Below the pieces are notes generated by a model. The model saw only the letters and a program-made list of their open reading frames with translations, was not told the origin of the DNA and ran no database searches. DNA of 64,000 nt from Cepaea nemoralis (Eukaryota; Mollusca; Gastropoda; Stylommatophora; Helicidae): assembly GCA_014155875.1 (NCBI GenBank), contig JACEFZ010025091.1, positions 1-64,000 of the forward strand, given 5' to 3'. Shown in pieces: positions 1 to 11,845 of the stretch (position 1 is its first letter; each line of letters starts with the position of its first letter). The position numbers and the translations under genes are program-made.

Positions 1-1000
1 GGTTTTTAGGGGCCCATTCCCCATAATTGAATTTGAAAGTTTTTTTTTTTTTCCACTGGAAATCGATGCGGGTGAGAGTAGCTGCATCTTCTACAAACAT
101 TTTAGCAAGATCCAATATACAGGGCTTCATTGGCTGTAGACATTCACTTCCACTAAGACATGACATGAACTGCAAAACTCGAACGTTATCGGACAAATGT
201 AATCGCAGCTGTATCAACAGCTCTATTAAAAGCTGGATGCACCTTCCACGAATTTCTTTCTCATCAGGAAACTTGTAGCCTGCTATTTCTTTCTCAAACT
301 CATAACCTAGACTGGGATTAGGATCTAAATAATCTTGAATAGCATCACTTTCTGTTATTTTCCCCCCCAGGAATAGCAATCTTTGAACTGATAGAATCAG
401 TAAGTTGGACAAGATCGCTGAGTAGTTTTGTTGGATCCTGTATATCTGCTTCGAATTTCTTATTCACCCCTTTGAACTTCTCCGAGAATATGCTTGAGAA
501 ATATGAGATACACATAGTTTTTCATGTCGCTAAACTTAGAATGTAGAAGGTCTGCTGTATAACAGCGCTCGTTGAGTCTTGCTATATCAAAATGAGTTCT
601 GTGCTCGACCCACTGCTGCAATATTCTGACAATGGCAGATAGAATGGACATCCATCGTGTCTGGCTTAATTGAACAATCTTTAGCGGATGTTGTCCTATA
701 TTATTGAAGCAAAAAGCTCACTGTACTTTGCTTGACGAAGACTTGAGTGAGAAAACGCAGTTATATGTTTCTCTAATGATGAACTCTATGTTCCCTGGGC
801 AGACAAGCAGCTGCAGCCTGTGACACTGCCAGCTGAGGGAATGACAATACACACCTAACTAGTACCCAGATGAGGAACTACGGATTTTAATTTTTATATA
901 CTCCATTGTTTACACCTGTCATGACAGATGCATTGTCAGTGGCGAGTGATACTAGACTTGCGACTCAAGTCCATTCTTGTTTAAACAATCTTTTAACGCA
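1..1000 (-). pseudogene. hAT-like transposase remnant
   Basis: Minus-strand translation of about 1000 down to 1 gives pieces, in shifting frames, that read like the catalytic half of a hAT-type transposase. An 'ATDNASVMTGVNNGVY' stretch lies near 900-960, followed by 'LKIVQLSQTRWMSIL' and the open frame at 651-460. A further piece, 'KKFEADIQDPTKLLSDLVQL', follows after a frameshift near 460. The TDNASVM and QTRW stretches are hallmarks of this group as I know it. Stops and frameshifts are frequent and the right end is unclear, so this is a dead copy truncated by the window edge. Exact family uncertain. Confidence 0.5.
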
Positions 1001-1330
1001 TTGCATATTGCCTGTGCGTTGCAGTCACTCACTTCAACTAAATCGTATTAGAGGGAGTTCAATTACTTGAATATTGCAAGGTAATGTACTAAGACTGTTT
1101 TACTCCCTCGCTTCAGTTCAAATTCGGCTTTTTAGTGTCCACAAAATGATTTTTTAAAGTAACATTTACCCACCCAAAAAAGCACTAACAAGCACCCCCC
1201 CCCCCCCCCAAAAAAAAAAAAAAATATTTGAGAAGCACCAAATTAGCGCGGCCGCGCTAAATGGAAAATTTTCGCACTAAATGACTTGAACAAGCACTAA
1301 AATGGCAACACTGCGCCAGACTATAAAAGG
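1001..1330. other. Unassigned AT-rich stretch with a C/A homopolymer
   Basis: No coding sequence seen. It contains a run of Cs followed directly by a run of As at about 1194-1225 and no recognisable element end. Confidence 0.4.
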
Positions 1331-1334
1331 TGGT

Positions 1335-1832
1335 ATAAATCAACAGTTCCTGGTTGACGTCATAGATATGAGACTATTACAAAGATACAACATGCATCGA
1401 CGTGTTTAGTAAATATGCTTGGCCGATCCCTATCAAACAGGAAACGTTGAAAGGTCTAGTGGAGGCCGTGAATAAATATTGGCTAGGCGCCAGCCGATAC
1501 AATTTAAGATCGACAAAGCTTCTGAATTCGTTAACCAGACCTTTTTAAAATTTCTGAGAGACCAAAATGTAAATTCTGTACGACCGAGAATGAAAATTTA
1601 AAATCAGCGATAGTGGAAAGATTCAACGGGTGCTTTAAAGATAAAAAGTGGCGTTATTTAACAAGACCAATATACTTTGACACGTTGACGTGATAGATAG
1701 GGTGATCAGAAACTGGTTCGTTTCACAAAAGCAAAAAATATTCGCATGACCCCGGTGCAAGTAAACTACAGTAATCAAGGGGAGGTGTGGAATAACTTGT
1801 ATCATAAGTTCGGTTAGCGGGAGAGGGGTATC
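1335..1832 (+). pseudogene. Polinton-type integrase, core part (old element)
   Basis: Broken-frame translation gives a retroviral-type (rve) integrase core: 'DVFSKYAW' near 1400, a degraded second-aspartate region near 1500-1550, and a 'SAIVERFNG' segment near 1605-1632 with the expected catalytic glutamate. It continues to a 'NNLYHKF' segment near 1790-1815. The same gene resumes at 3640, after a LINE insertion. The 50.2-50.6 kb fragment is a relative whose sequence runs straight through this junction, which supports a single split gene. Several stops and frameshifts make it non-functional. It is probably the integrase of the decayed Polinton-like element whose other genes lie at 3.6-5.9 and 28.5-29.3 kb. 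Confidence 0.6.
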
Positions 1833-2270
1833 GCCTATCAAAGATGATGTAAGACGCCCCCTTTCCTCCGTTAGTCTACGGGACACCCTTGGGAAAGGTA
1901 GGGTACACGTTTAGCTCCACCTCCCTCCCACAATCAGGGTAAGTGAAGCCATGGAAGCAGGTGGTGGATGGAGTGTGAGAGCAGCCGACATATATTTGTT
2001 GGTAATGGTCTGCACTATGCGGCGATAGATGTATGATTTCATTAGTAGAGACAATGGTTATGGCCGCCGACTAGTAAAGTCACTGTCCAGAAGGAAAGCA
2101 ACGGCAAACTACCTTCTGCAAAACTTCACAAGACACCTTAACAACCATGAATGGAAGCCTTATAAGAAAGAAATCTGGTGGTGAGACCCCCCAGGACAGG
2201 CACATCAGGTAAAATTCAAAAAGCTTACCCAAGGACCAAGGCCAAAATATTGGAAGAAAGATATCTTTAT
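1833..2270. other. Unclassified repeat-like stretch between integrase and LINE
   Basis: No credible gene. It precedes recognisable LINE coding sequence and may be LINE 5' sequence or a separate insertion. No element ends were found. Confidence 0.3.
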
Positions 2271-3640
2271 GCCAATACCACAACAGGGAAACCTGTAATT
2301 ATGCATCAATTATATAACTGTTGCCCAGATCAGTCATGCAAAGTAAAATTGTAACACAAATCATAATATGAAGACTTCGTAAAGATAACAGAAGAATAAA
2401 TTAACGTGGTTCAAGCTGGAATTATACAAGGAAGATGAACAAGAGATCACATACTCAACAAGCGTTTAATAATAGAGAAGTGCAAAGAATTTAATGTAAA
2501 CCTATTATCATGTTTTGTAGATTATTCAGAGGTATTTGACTGTGTACAACATCGTAGAATTTGAGAAATAATGGGAAATATGGGCTTTCCATCACATGTA
2601 ATATAACTCATAAAAATGTTCTATTTAGACCAACAAGCAGCTGTTAGAATAGATGGCGAGACATCAGATTTGTCTGACATCAAGCAAGGGGTCCGTCAGG
2701 GCTGTGTGCTTCCCTCTGTTTGTGTAACCTGCGCACCGAATATATAATGAGAAATGTCAGAGATTATATAAACAGGGGGCAATATTATACCCTAAATATC
2801 GGTGGCCATGACATACCAGAGATTCGATATGCTGATGATAAAGTATTGTTTTCCACAAGACAGAATGGTATAGAAAATCTAATAGCCTCAACCCAGTTCT
2901 ATAGTGAAAATTACAGCTTATATCTTAACATACCAAACAAACAGAATGCATACAGATAAAACTGCTATGGACAAAGAAATATATGTCACTGTAAGAAAAA
3001 ATTGCAGGTGGTGGGAAATTTCGAATAGCTTTGGTCATTGATTCCAATAACGGTGACACAATCAAAGAAATTAAAAAAAAAACGAATGTCTATTGCTCTT
3101 CATAGACTAAAACAACTGAATAAATTGTGGAGTTGGACAGATAGAACTACACAAATTAGATGATTAAGAGTATACGCCTGAGAGACTTGGAAACTTACTC
3201 AACAAGACAAACAGCGCATAAATGCCTATGACAATAAATGTTATAGACGAGTTCTAAGAATATCTTGGATAAAGAAAAGCACACATTTATCCATACTACG
3301 AGATCTGAATATTGAAGTAGGTTGGCTACTAAAGACGATAAAACAAAGAAAATTGAAATATTTTAGTCACTTGAAACGGCACGAATATTTTGAGAGGATA
3401 ATAATGGAGGGGTATATGAATGGGAAGAGGGGAAAAGGAAGGCTAAAGAGAAAATGGGTGCAGGATGTGGCGGATGTTCTCCAGATGGGTGTATCGGAAG
3501 CGGGGCATCTTGCTTATAATCTAGAGGTCTTCTGGAAGGTTTTTATGGGAGCTAGGTTCTGAAAAGACATGCTACTGAATTGATGAATGAATGATTGAAT
3601 GAATGAATGAATGATTGAATGAATGAATGAATAAGACAGA
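2271..3640 (+). mobile_element. LINE fragment (reverse transcriptase part and 3' tail)
   Basis: Plus-strand fragments of a non-LTR retrotransposon reverse transcriptase. 'QGCVL'-like sequence lies near 2700, then 'IRYADDKVLFSTRQNG' near 2824 with the YADD catalytic motif. The C-terminal 'RGKGRLKRKWVQDVADVL' lies near 3430-3480. It ends in a (GAAT/GATT)n tail at about 3580-3632, typical of RTE-like LINEs. Frames are broken. It lies between two halves of the old integrase gene, so it inserted there. The same family occurs at 46.0-49.87 kb. Confidence 0.7.
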
Positions 3641-4012
3641 CTTGTCAAAAAAAAGTACATTTTATAGAAGGGAAATGAGTCAGGCTCGCTCAACCCAAAC
3701 AACCTTTTAAAAACGGTTATATGCCATCGTGGACTGAAGAATTGTTTATCGTCAGTCGCATAAATCAGACTTGAAAGGCGCCTGGGGATGGGAACGACAA
3801 GGTTCATTCTACAGAGAAGAGATCCAAACAGTCGAAGATAAATAAGTGTATCTTATTGAAACAATCTTACAAGAAAGGCGAAGAGGAGGAGGTGGTAAAG
3901 AGTATATAGTGAAGTGGTTAAAATGTAAATTCTTCATGCAACAGTTGGATGCCAGACCTTGTCAGATACCGAGACTAATGGAATCTTTAAATAAAGGGAA
4001 AAGGGCTTGGCC
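3641..4012 (+). pseudogene. Polinton-type integrase, C-terminal chromodomain part
   Basis: Broken-frame translation contains 'VRLAQPKQPFKNGYMPSWTE' near 3685 and, further on, 'KEYIVKWLKC'-type chromodomain sequence near 3900. It closely matches the longer open fragment at 50582-50181, which joins it to the integrase core at 1.33-1.83 kb. In-frame stops (for example after the 'FIEGK' segment near 3670) show that it is dead. The chromodomain-type C-terminus is known from Polinton/Maverick integrases. Confidence 0.6.
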
Positions 4013-4194
4013 ATTGTTTGACTAGGAGTGCCACGAATAGAGATTGTCTTCTTGTGTCAACTGCTAGTTATATACACAGTCATCGGCGTATCACTATTCA
4101 TTCTATTTCGAAGCAACACTGAAGAACGCGGGGGAACGCTGTCGGTTGCTCTAGTAAGTAGTTGTCTGGGTTACATGTTACCGAACACTAAAAT

Positions 4195-4972
4195 ATGAGT
4201 TTCTACATGACATTACCGAGCAATGCTTCACCTAATATGTTTTGCAAGAACACCACCGGTCACCTTTTCGTCAAGTTGCCGCATACTATTCAGGTGACCA
4301 AACAGTACAAAGTGGGTTTGGCCCAAATTCAGTTTCCCAAATACTAGTGCAACGTGCTAGAGAATTAAGTATGGTTAAAATACACGCGACCCCACGTAAA
4401 ACCATCAGTAAGAATATCGTGTCCCTCGGACCTGTACAGTTCCCATACCGCTTTTATAACTGAGATGAATCGACTAATCAAATGCATGGATAAGCGTGAC
4501 AAGGTGCGACGTAGAGTCTATTTCAACAAGTCATCAAAGAAAGGCCTTTTGAAATTATTCGATTCCGTGGCCGATGTTAGATTTAGCGAGAGATTGAAAT
4601 ATATTTAGGGTTTCCTTCGAAGAAAGTATCAAACCCTAATCCAATACTCCAAGGCGAAGTCGTGGTAGAATTGGATAGTGACATACAGAATGTCTACGTT
4701 TATTGCGACCTCATAGAGGCGAGTCTAGATGGAGACGCCAAGGTCAGTCTACAAGGGACGGTCCCCATCTTGGACCAGCTGTCGATCTCTGTATTTCGGA
4801 TATACGACAAACCTCACAACATGCCGATGATTCGCTACTCCTTCGACAAGGTGGAAATACTTTTAACCACCAATATGGGCACACAGATCTCAGTCCCCAC
4901 CGGAACTTCAGTGCTGACGTTACATTTTCAAGTTCGGAAAAATTCAGATCGAGAATAATGGTGAAAACGTGA
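4195..4972 (+). pseudogene. Old Polinton-like element: putative capsid-associated gene
   Basis: Begins with ATG at 4195, encoding 'MSFYMTLPSNAS', then a beta-rich N-terminus to about 4350. After frameshifts, the open frame 4662-4958 includes 'NVYVYCDLIEASLDGDAKV' and ends with 'LTLHFQVRK'. I recognise this start and this YVYCD segment as typical of a conserved gene next to F54H12.2-like genes in invertebrate Polinton-like elements. Its exact role (minor capsid or similar) is an inference. It is upstream of, and in the same orientation as, the next two genes, suggesting a former late-gene cluster. At least two frame changes make it a pseudogene. Confidence 0.5.
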
Positions 4973-4992
4973 CATAACTTCCAAGTCCCAAA

Positions 4993-5460
4993 ATGAACGA
5001 AGACTTTTACTACAACCAAACTGGACATGGAATACCGGTGTTTGTGGGTGATAGGAATCAGAGGGAATGTGACATTTGTAGTTTTTCTTCAGTGGATCTC
5101 CCTCGCCTAGGGGTTAACGTCTTTCTCCATAATCCCGTATATCCACGCGAGGAACGTAACCCGCGAGAGAATCGGTTGCGGTTCTCGCCGTGTTAGTAAC
5201 TTACTGGGTATGTGAGCCGGCCGCTCAGAAAACAATGTCAATCTACTGAGCGTAATCTTGCCTAGTACATAAACATAAGCTGAAAAATTCTGATGTTGAC
5301 TCCAACGTCCTGTAAGGGATATGCAACACGGGTCTGTGAGTAGCCCATTATGCTCCAGCTGGTAAGAAAGTAAGGGAATCCTTCAAAGACCACGCCAAGC
5401 ATTAGCGTTTACTGCAAGAAGCTGTTAACCAATCGGTAGCTGTATTAGAAGAAGAAAAAG
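4993..5460 (+). pseudogene. Old Polinton-like element: small virion-type gene, split by a SINE-like repeat
   Basis: ATG at 4993 starts 'MNEDFYYNQTGHGIPVF', a Tyr/Gly-rich N-terminus like small genes found between capsid genes in Polinton-like elements. After about 30 codons it runs into the interspersed repeat at about 5101-5333. The likely continuation, a basic 'VRESFKDHAKH'-type helix near 5370-5400 and a Lys/Arg-rich end near 5450, follows the repeat. Function unknown. Confidence 0.45.
5101..5333 (+). repeat. SINE-like interspersed repeat, copy 1
   Basis: A unit of about 230 bp that recurs at 31104-31332, 48446-48662 and (inverted) 48779-48990. Shared landmarks are 'CTTTCTCCATAATCC', 'GTGAGCCGG', 'CTACTGAGCGTAATCTTGCC' and a 3' end near 'GGATATGCAA'. 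No tRNA-like head was recognised. It lies inside the small virion-type gene. Confidence 0.65.
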
Positions 5461-5502
5461 ACGACCGGCGCCAACACAGCAGCAGTACACGGATATTTTT
5501 GC

Positions 5503-5883
5503 ATGATGGGTCTGATTCATCCCCACTCTAGTGAATATCTTCATTCTGAATTGAATCTGTTTAGCGTGTCTCCCACAGACACAGTCGTAGAAGTGGTCAG
5601 TTTCTGGAGTTACACCAACTCTTGTCTCTAGCACCAGGAGCTCCCATTATAATTTGCCATATCCGGTGCCAGCGAAGAGTATCTGAATCTGTTTAACACC
5701 TTGTCACATGTCAGAGCTGAAGTCACACTGCCTAATGGTGACACACTACCAAACGCAGCTGACGTCGCCCCAGTCAACTATTACCTCCACAGTTTAATTT
5801 CTCCCTGAACTATGCGCCAATCATCCCCAGTGAAAATACATATCCGTATATAGCCTATTTCGAAACGACGCTGAATCACGAGG
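5503..5883 (+). pseudogene. F54H12.2-like probable capsid gene, 5' half
   Basis: ATG at 5503 begins 'MMGLIHPHSSEYLHSELNLF', which I recognise as the start of the F54H12.2-like family common in invertebrate Polinton-like elements. Later, in shifted frames, come 'GDTLPNAADVAPVNYYLHSL' near 5735-5795 and 'PSENTYPYIAYFETTLNHE' near 5825-5882. The gene is cut there by the Polinton and continues at 28513. Stops near 5632 and 5805 show earlier decay. The capsid role is inferred from family and context. Confidence 0.6.
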
Positions 5884-6084
5884 AGTAGTATATAGGGGAT
5901 TAGAAAGTGTACACTTCCCCACAGACCCCGCGGTGGGGCCGAATCGCCCCCTAAGGGGGTCAAATAAGGGTCCGAAACGATGCGCGCCCCCCTAAGGGTC
6001 CGACCCCCCTAAGGGCTCGAACAGAGGGTCCGAACCGACCCCCTAAGGGGTCGAACAGAGGGTCCGAACCGACCCCAGCAAGAG
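5884..6084 (+). repeat. Polinton left terminal inverted repeat (201 bp)
   Basis: Reverse complement of 28345-28511 except for about four mismatches and one extra 34-bp internal unit (about 6043-6076). It contains several short quasi-palindromes of the form CCCCTAAGGGG within repeated 'GGGTCCGAACCGACCCC' blocks. The inner boundary is at 'AGCAAGAG' in both repeats. Confidence 0.92.
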
Positions 6085-6157
6085 AGGCTCGGTCTGACTC
6101 GATACCCAGACATATTATTTTGGAATTAAAGCTGTATGAGATATAGGGGTACGCACC

Positions 6158-6419
6158 ATGAACACGTGTCGGTGGCTACTGTTTGGGGACGACGCGCCAG
6201 TGTGAGAGGCGGTGTAGGGGGGAATTCTGTCGGAAGCATAACGCGCATCTCAAGAAGGGGGGATTCACAGTCGCCTGTACGAGCTGCGGCATCGGGGTGA
6301 AAACCACCCTAGCCCTCTGCCGACCGTGCGGAGCCAACATTAAATACCACAAACTGCGATACCAACAGGAGGGTCCGTTTCTCTGTGAATGGGGGAGCCT
6401 GAAAAGAATAAATATTTAA
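6158..6419 (+). pseudogene. Small zinc-ribbon protein at Polinton left end (frameshifted)
   Basis: ATG at 6158 opens a frame that hits TGA at 6203. One frame over, the sequence continues from about 6200 to 6419 with a cysteine-rich pattern: 'CRGEFCRKHNAHLKKGG' followed by two CxxC pairs (CTSCG and CRPCG). The ATG-proximal part also carries a Cys-Arg-Trp near its start, as the right-end protein does. This suggests one gene with a small indel near 6198. Spacing of Cys and His residues suggests metal binding; role unknown, possibly nucleic-acid binding. It resembles the gene at 28064-27795 and is the first gene inside the left repeat. Confidence 0.6.
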
Positions 6420-6463
6420 ATTCCCGCAAAAGAAATTTTCATTTAGAGAGTCCAGCAGTAATC

Positions 6464-9400
6464 ATGGGCACCGTAAATCAGTTGAAAAATCAAGCTCGCC
6501 AGTATGGGATGCCATACAGTCACCGCAGCAAGGTCGTCCTTGCTCGGGAGATAGCTCAGGCGAGAGGACGCAGTCCGCGCACCCGACTCGAGCGGGGCCG
6601 CCACCACCGGGCGGTATCCAGCTCTTCGGGGGTTAGTCCAGGACGCAGCGCAGCACTCGCGGGAGGCTGCGCGGTTGGAAGACGAGGTCACCGCCGCCCT
6701 GCGAGCGCGTAAATACGCCACCAGGGCCCGAGCGCACCCGTTACAACGCTTCGCTGTGTTGGACGCCAATTCAAAAAGGCGCCACTGGCGCTATCTACAC
6801 CCGGAGCCACTAGCTCGACTCATCACCCAGCGCGGTCCCCAACTCCTAGAGGAGGTAACCCCCAAGGATAGGGAAGAGCAGGGAAGGCGAACAATCACGT
6901 GGAAGCTCTTCCGAGGGCTAGACGGTCCGATCGTAGAGAGGCTCATGCCCCACCTCGAGGCATTGAGGTCAGCCTTCTATCTGCGGTACGCCTACACTTA
7001 CCGAATCCGAAACATCGAAAACGGAGACGTCATATTGTGCCACAAGACCCTACGCGGGTCCCGCGATTTGATGCAAGACACTGCAACAGCCACAGAGTGG
7101 TTGGCAGATCGTGATGAGAGCCGCTTTGACACCAGCCAAATCGACCCCCCCCCCAGCACCAAGTGGGTCTTTGTAAGTTGGGTGCAAGTCGAAGTGAAGG
7201 CGATCCTCACTCCCCAGGTTCTGTTAGGGGAAGGCCGACTGCCGGACTGGCTGCGGTACAAGCAGGGGGGGCTGTACGCGTTGGACACATACGAAGACAA
7301 CCTCTGTCTGTTCCGATGTCTAGCTGTCCACAACGCGCGAGGCCACAACGTTGCACCGCCGAAGCCAGGAAGCTGGCGCGAAAGGTGTGTGGCACCGACA
7401 CCCAGACAAGCCAGGCCTGGATTCGTTAAAAGTGTTTGAGGAGAAGTTAAAATTAGGGATCCGCGTCTACGAGCCAACCGAAGAGGGGGTATGGCGGTTA
7501 GTAAGGCGGCCTGCGAACTACGATCGCGTCGGCACCAAGCCGATGACGATCGGGGTTTATGAAAATCACGCCTTCCTGATAACTGACCTGCCAAAGCTAG
7601 CGAAGCTCTTTCAGTGCCAGAATTGCAATCAGCGCTTCACCCAGGCCTGTCATCTCCAGCGCCACGCTGACCACTGCAGCAGGGGGAAACCAAGATTCTC
7701 TGTCCAGGGAAGGAGGTGGAGCGGCCGCAGTCGGCATACGAGAAAGTTTTCTACCCCCAAAACAACGCCAGCCGCAGCTCCATCCTATGGTTAGAGCACA
7801 TGACAGAACAATTAGGGCGCCACATCCACCACGCATACTGCGGGCACGGGGGAGAGCGGTGGATCGTTGACAGTTTGGTGGATGGTTACGACCCAACCAC
7901 TCACACGGTGTACCAATATCACGGCTGCTACTGGCATGGGTGTCCCACCCAGAGTGACGCCCCCAACGCCGACGCGCTGTATCAGAAAACCCTCTGCCGC
8001 GGAGAGAAAATACAGGCCTCTAGCTACAATCTGGTGGTAGTGTGGGAGTGTGATCGACCGCCTCTGTCTCGCGCCCCAATGCCTCAGGTGCAGACGGTGG
8101 TCTACCCTCATGCGATCTTTTATGACTTCGAGGCCTGGCACGACAAAGCTAAAGCCCAGCGCCCCACCTCCTACCTCACCTATGAGAGCCATCAGATTGC
8201 GATATCTGTTTCGGTGGGGGACACCGTAGAGGAGCAGCCGACCCACCTGAGCAACGCAGACCCAAAAGCCTTGATAGCCGAATTCATGGCAGACCTGCGT
8301 CGGCGAGCAACCGTGATACGAGCCGAGATGGAAGCGCGTTACCTCCCAGGAGACCTGGATAAGCTGCAGCCACAACTGCAGAAGAAAATGCGTGAGTGGT
8401 GTGGGCAAGTCCCTGTGTTGGGCTTCAACTCAGGTCGGTACGACCTAAACCTAATCAAGGAACACTTCGTAGCGGAGCTAGCAGGCACCTGCCGGAAGAT
8501 CAACGTGGCCGCACAAGGGACAAAGACAATGTTCCTCGTCACACCCGAGTTCAAGTTCCTTGATATTCTCAACTACCTGGCCCCCGGCACCACGTATGAT
8601 GCATGGGTGCGCGCCTATGGCTGCACAGCAACCAAGTCGTGGCTGCCGTATGAATGGCTCGACACACCTGAGAAGCTGAACTACCCAGGTCTGCCCGACT
8701 ACCCCGCGTGGTATTCCAGCCTAAAGGGTGGATACGTGCTCACGCTGGAGGAGTGGAGGAGTTGCAAGCGGCTCTTCAAGGAAAAAGGAATGACCACGTT
8801 TGCCGACTGGTTGAGGTACTACAACAACCTCGACGTCGGTCCAGGCATCGAGGCCTTAGGGAAGATGAAGGACTTCTACGGAGAGCGGGGAATCGACATA
8901 TTCAAAGATGCGTGCAGCCTCCCTGGGGTGTCCCTACAATACCTCCTCAGGGGCACCAAGGGTGGTGAGCTGTATGCCCCAGGAGAGGAGGCCTATCCAC
9001 TCCTAAAGGCAGCAGTGACGGGAGGGCCGTCGCTAGTCTTCACCCGGTACCATGAAGCGGGGGTCACCAGAATTCGGTCACATCAATACCCAAATGGGGA
9101 GCTGTGCAGGACCGCAAAAGGGTACGACGCTAACGCGCTCTACCTCAGCACCATGGCTATGGACATGCCGTGCGGGAAAGAGCGAGTGCTCCACGCAGAA
9201 AACCCCCAAGAGGTAGCCCCCAAGGTTGCGCAGCAGGTGTTAAAAGGCCAGCTGTTTGGATTTGTCAAGTGTAAAATCTCAACCCCCAAAGCCTTGTGGC
9301 CAAAGTTCGAAGAAATGGCACCCCTCTTTATTAACCAGGCAGTACCGGAGGCCTTAGTAGCACCGGAGATGTTGGAATACCTGAAACGCACCGGCCGCCA

Positions 9401-10381
9401 GCGGTCGGGGTGTAAGAAACTGCTGGGCCTCCTTGAGGCCGACGGAATCTTGCTGTACACCCCACTGTTGAAATGGTATCTAGAACACGGACTCGAGCTG
9501 GAGGCGGTCTATACAGTCATCCAGTATTAGCCAAAGAAGCTCTTCACGTGGTTTGTTGAGCAAGTAACCGAATCGCGCCGCCTCGGGGATGTGGACAAAG
9601 CGAAGGTGATGCTGGCCGAGGCTATGAAGCTTCTAGGCAATTCAGCATACGGAAAGCTCATCGAGGCACTCGAGCGCCACACCAACACCATCTACACCCG
9701 AGAGGAAAAAACAGTGGATCAGGCACTACGTTCCGCCTGGTTTGACGACCTTACAGAGATAGGCGACGCATACGAGATCAAATCGCGTAAGCCCCGTGTG
9801 ATCATCAAGCATCCTTTCCAGGTAGGCATCGCCGTGTATCAACTGGCCAAGCTCCGCATCTTAGAATTCTACCACGACTTCCTTGACCGGTTCGTGGATC
9901 GCAGGGACTATGAGGTCATGCAGATGGACACCGACAGCCTGTACATCGCGCTGAGCACCCTCAACCTCGAGGAGGCGGTAAAGCCTGAGATGAAAGAGGA
10001 GTTCAACCGTGTGAAGAGGGAGTGGCTTGCCTGGGACAAATGGAGCGGGCGAACACCCGGCATCTTCAAGACCGAGTTTGAGGGGAGTCGAGGCATCGCT
10101 CTCTGCAGCAATGCTACATCTTCGACGGGGACGTGAACACGAAGTTCTCGTGCAAGGGGGTGGGAAAAAGGCAGAACACCATGACCTGGGGGAGATACAA
10201 AGCCACCTTAGAGGGGTCCGTAGATAGAGTGGAGAACCGAGGGATGCGCATGCATAACGGGCAGATGGCCAGCTACCAACAAGGCAAGCTGGGCCTCAGC
10301 GCGTATTATGACAAACGGTATGTCTTACCCGACGGTATCCACACGCAGCCCCTCGAGTACCGCAAGGACGCCGCGGAGTGA
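6464..10381 (+). pseudogene. polB: Protein-primed DNA polymerase B (Polinton), broken
   Basis: Replicates the element by family-B, protein-primed synthesis. The N-terminal segment (ATG 6464, 'MGTVNQLKNQARQYGM') is SAP-like. A 'CLFRCLAVH' stretch lies near 7308. A C2H2-type finger lies near 7616-7680 (CQNCNQRF...HLQRHADHC). Exonuclease motifs: YDFEAW (about 8121), GFNSGRYDLN (about 8421) and YNNLDV (about 8820). Polymerase motifs: A, YDANALYLS (about 9123); B, LLGNSAYGK (about 9630); C, MDTDS (about 9924). Breaks: frame changes in 6555-6680, near 7335, near 7390, near 7690 and near 10109, plus an in-frame TAG at 9528-9530. All catalytic motifs remain, but no frame joins them. It ends with TGA at 10379, facing the integrase 4 bp away. 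Confidence 0.92.
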
Positions 10382-10385
10382 GCCC

Positions 10386-11402
10386 TCACTGTTTAGGGAG
10401 GATCCGATCAGGAGGCATTTGGGTGTCGGGAGGAACAATCATCAGCTCTTCGTGAACGAAGCCCCGCGCTGGCCCATCCTCCAGGTAGTACAGCGCAGGC
10501 CGATCATCCTGGCATACAGTTCTACGAATCTCGTGTACTGTTAATTACCACGAAGGATAAGTCGCCCGGCGCCGGCCACCTTCAAGCTCATGCTCCCCAG
10601 GGGAGCTTGCATACAGATACCGAACTAGCGCATCAGACGGAATCACAGGTTCCTTGAGGCCAATAGTACGGTGAGCTGGAACGGCCGGCGCATGGGATAC
10701 AGAAGTGTCCTTAATGGCGTCAACCGGCTTCCGACCCGTCAAACGAGTCACCTCACCGTTAAGAGCCGCGACCACCTGAGGAAGAGCCTGAACCCATTCA
10801 ACCGATCGTTCAGAGGACCCACGAGCTGCCAGTAGTAACTCTTGGGCGTACTGGGCACCGAACAGTCTCTCCGCCAAAGTGCGATTGAACCTCTCGACGA
10901 TCGCCTGCTGCCGGTGATTCCCAGCTTCTCCACGCCGTATCTGTGTCTTATGCTTTGCTGCTAGCTGGCTCACAGCACCCATAAACTCACGCCCCGGGTC
11001 AATCTGCAGAAGCTGTGGCCATTTGAGTGGCCCGTGTTTGTAAATTCGCTCTAGGGCCAAAGCCACCCCTTCACTGCTCTTGTCTGTCAAAGCCTCTGTT
11101 TCCTTAAACCGTGAGGCAACATCCACAACTGTCAAGGCATACTTAAATGTCTTACGACCAACCCGGTCATGTGGTAGATAGAGCAAGTCAGCCTGATGGA
11201 CGGCATTCGGTCTATCTTCATCAATAGATGGCCGTGGAATGTAACGAGGAGCGGGTAAATAGATCTGAAAAATAGCTTGCTTCTTGAGCCAGTCTCGCGC
11301 AACATCCTCCGAAACATTAGCTGCAGCAGCTAGCTTCTTAATGGCCGCCAAGCCTTTCCAGTAGCCCTGAGGGCTGTAGTAGATATCCTCCAGATCTTTC
11401 AT
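10386..11402 (-). pseudogene. int: Polinton integrase, one nonsense codon
   Basis: Retroviral-type integrase that would insert the element. The ATG at 11402 ('MKDLEDIYYSPQGYWKGLAA') is preferred over the TTG at 11420. Catalytic triad, numbering from that TTG: D78 (HQADLL), D141 (QIDPGREF) and E176 (AIVERFNR), with 34 residues between the last two. The open frame stops at a TAA (10545-10547). The same frame then runs 52 more codons to a TGA at 10386, through 'ALYYLEDGPARGFVHEELM', a plausible C-terminal integrase domain. So the gene appears to have lost its C-terminal domain by one substitution. If the truncated 285-residue form were made it would keep the catalytic core. Confidence 0.88.
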
Positions 11403-11423
11403 TTTGGTAGCAGCGGTCAATCT

Positions 11424-11843
11424 CTAAAGCAACTTATAAGCAACAATACCAGTCGCTGCCAGCCCAAGAACGATAAAAGTGATCTCGTGGTCTTTCTGCG
11501 GCTCGGATGGCACATAGAAATCCGACAGGCGAGGTTCAGGATTGAGCTGCTCGACACGTTTGCCAGAGATCAGGCTGTATTCCCGCATGGCCTGGTCGAC
11601 ATCCTGGAAAGAGTGAACGGCGTGGCCTTCGCGCTGTAGCTCATCGTTGAGCCAGTCCAGCCGCGCGGTTCTCTGTCTCATCCACTCAGCCTGGGCCACC
11701 TGTAGACGCTCGACAGCCTCATCGTGCCGCCTCATTTCTTCATGGGCGTCCGCATGCCCTAGCTTGGAAAAGAGGTAGTTGCCCCCCGTAAACGCGAGGG
11801 CATTGACAACAGCGCCCCCTATCATCATTGCGACAGAGGCCAT
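11424..11843 (-). CDS. Conserved Polinton membrane protein (139 aa)
   Basis: Intact frame from ATG 11843. Hydrophobic segments occur at the N-terminus (VAMMIGGAVVNALAF) and C-terminus (ITFIVLGLAATGIVAYKLL), with a charged, probably helical coiled middle (residues 30-75). I recognise similar proteins next to integrases in other Polintons; function unknown. It lies in a minus-strand run with the integrase downstream (about 21 bp) and the 86-aa gene upstream. A virion membrane or assembly role is only a guess. Confidence 0.7.
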   Translation of the reverse strand: MASVAMMIGGAVVNALAFTGGNYLFSKLGHADAHEEMRRHDEAVERLQVAQAEWMRQRTARLDWLNDELQREGHAVHSFQDVDQAMREYSLISGKRVEQLNPEPRLSDFYVPSEPQKDHEITFIVLGLAATGIVAYKLL

Positions 11844-11845
11844 AG

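Noticed and set aside
6998..8572. Open frames on the minus strand opposite the polymerase (198, 99, 77 codons)
   Set aside because: Shadows of GC-rich polymerase coding sequence; no motifs, and polymerase motifs are clear on the plus strand.
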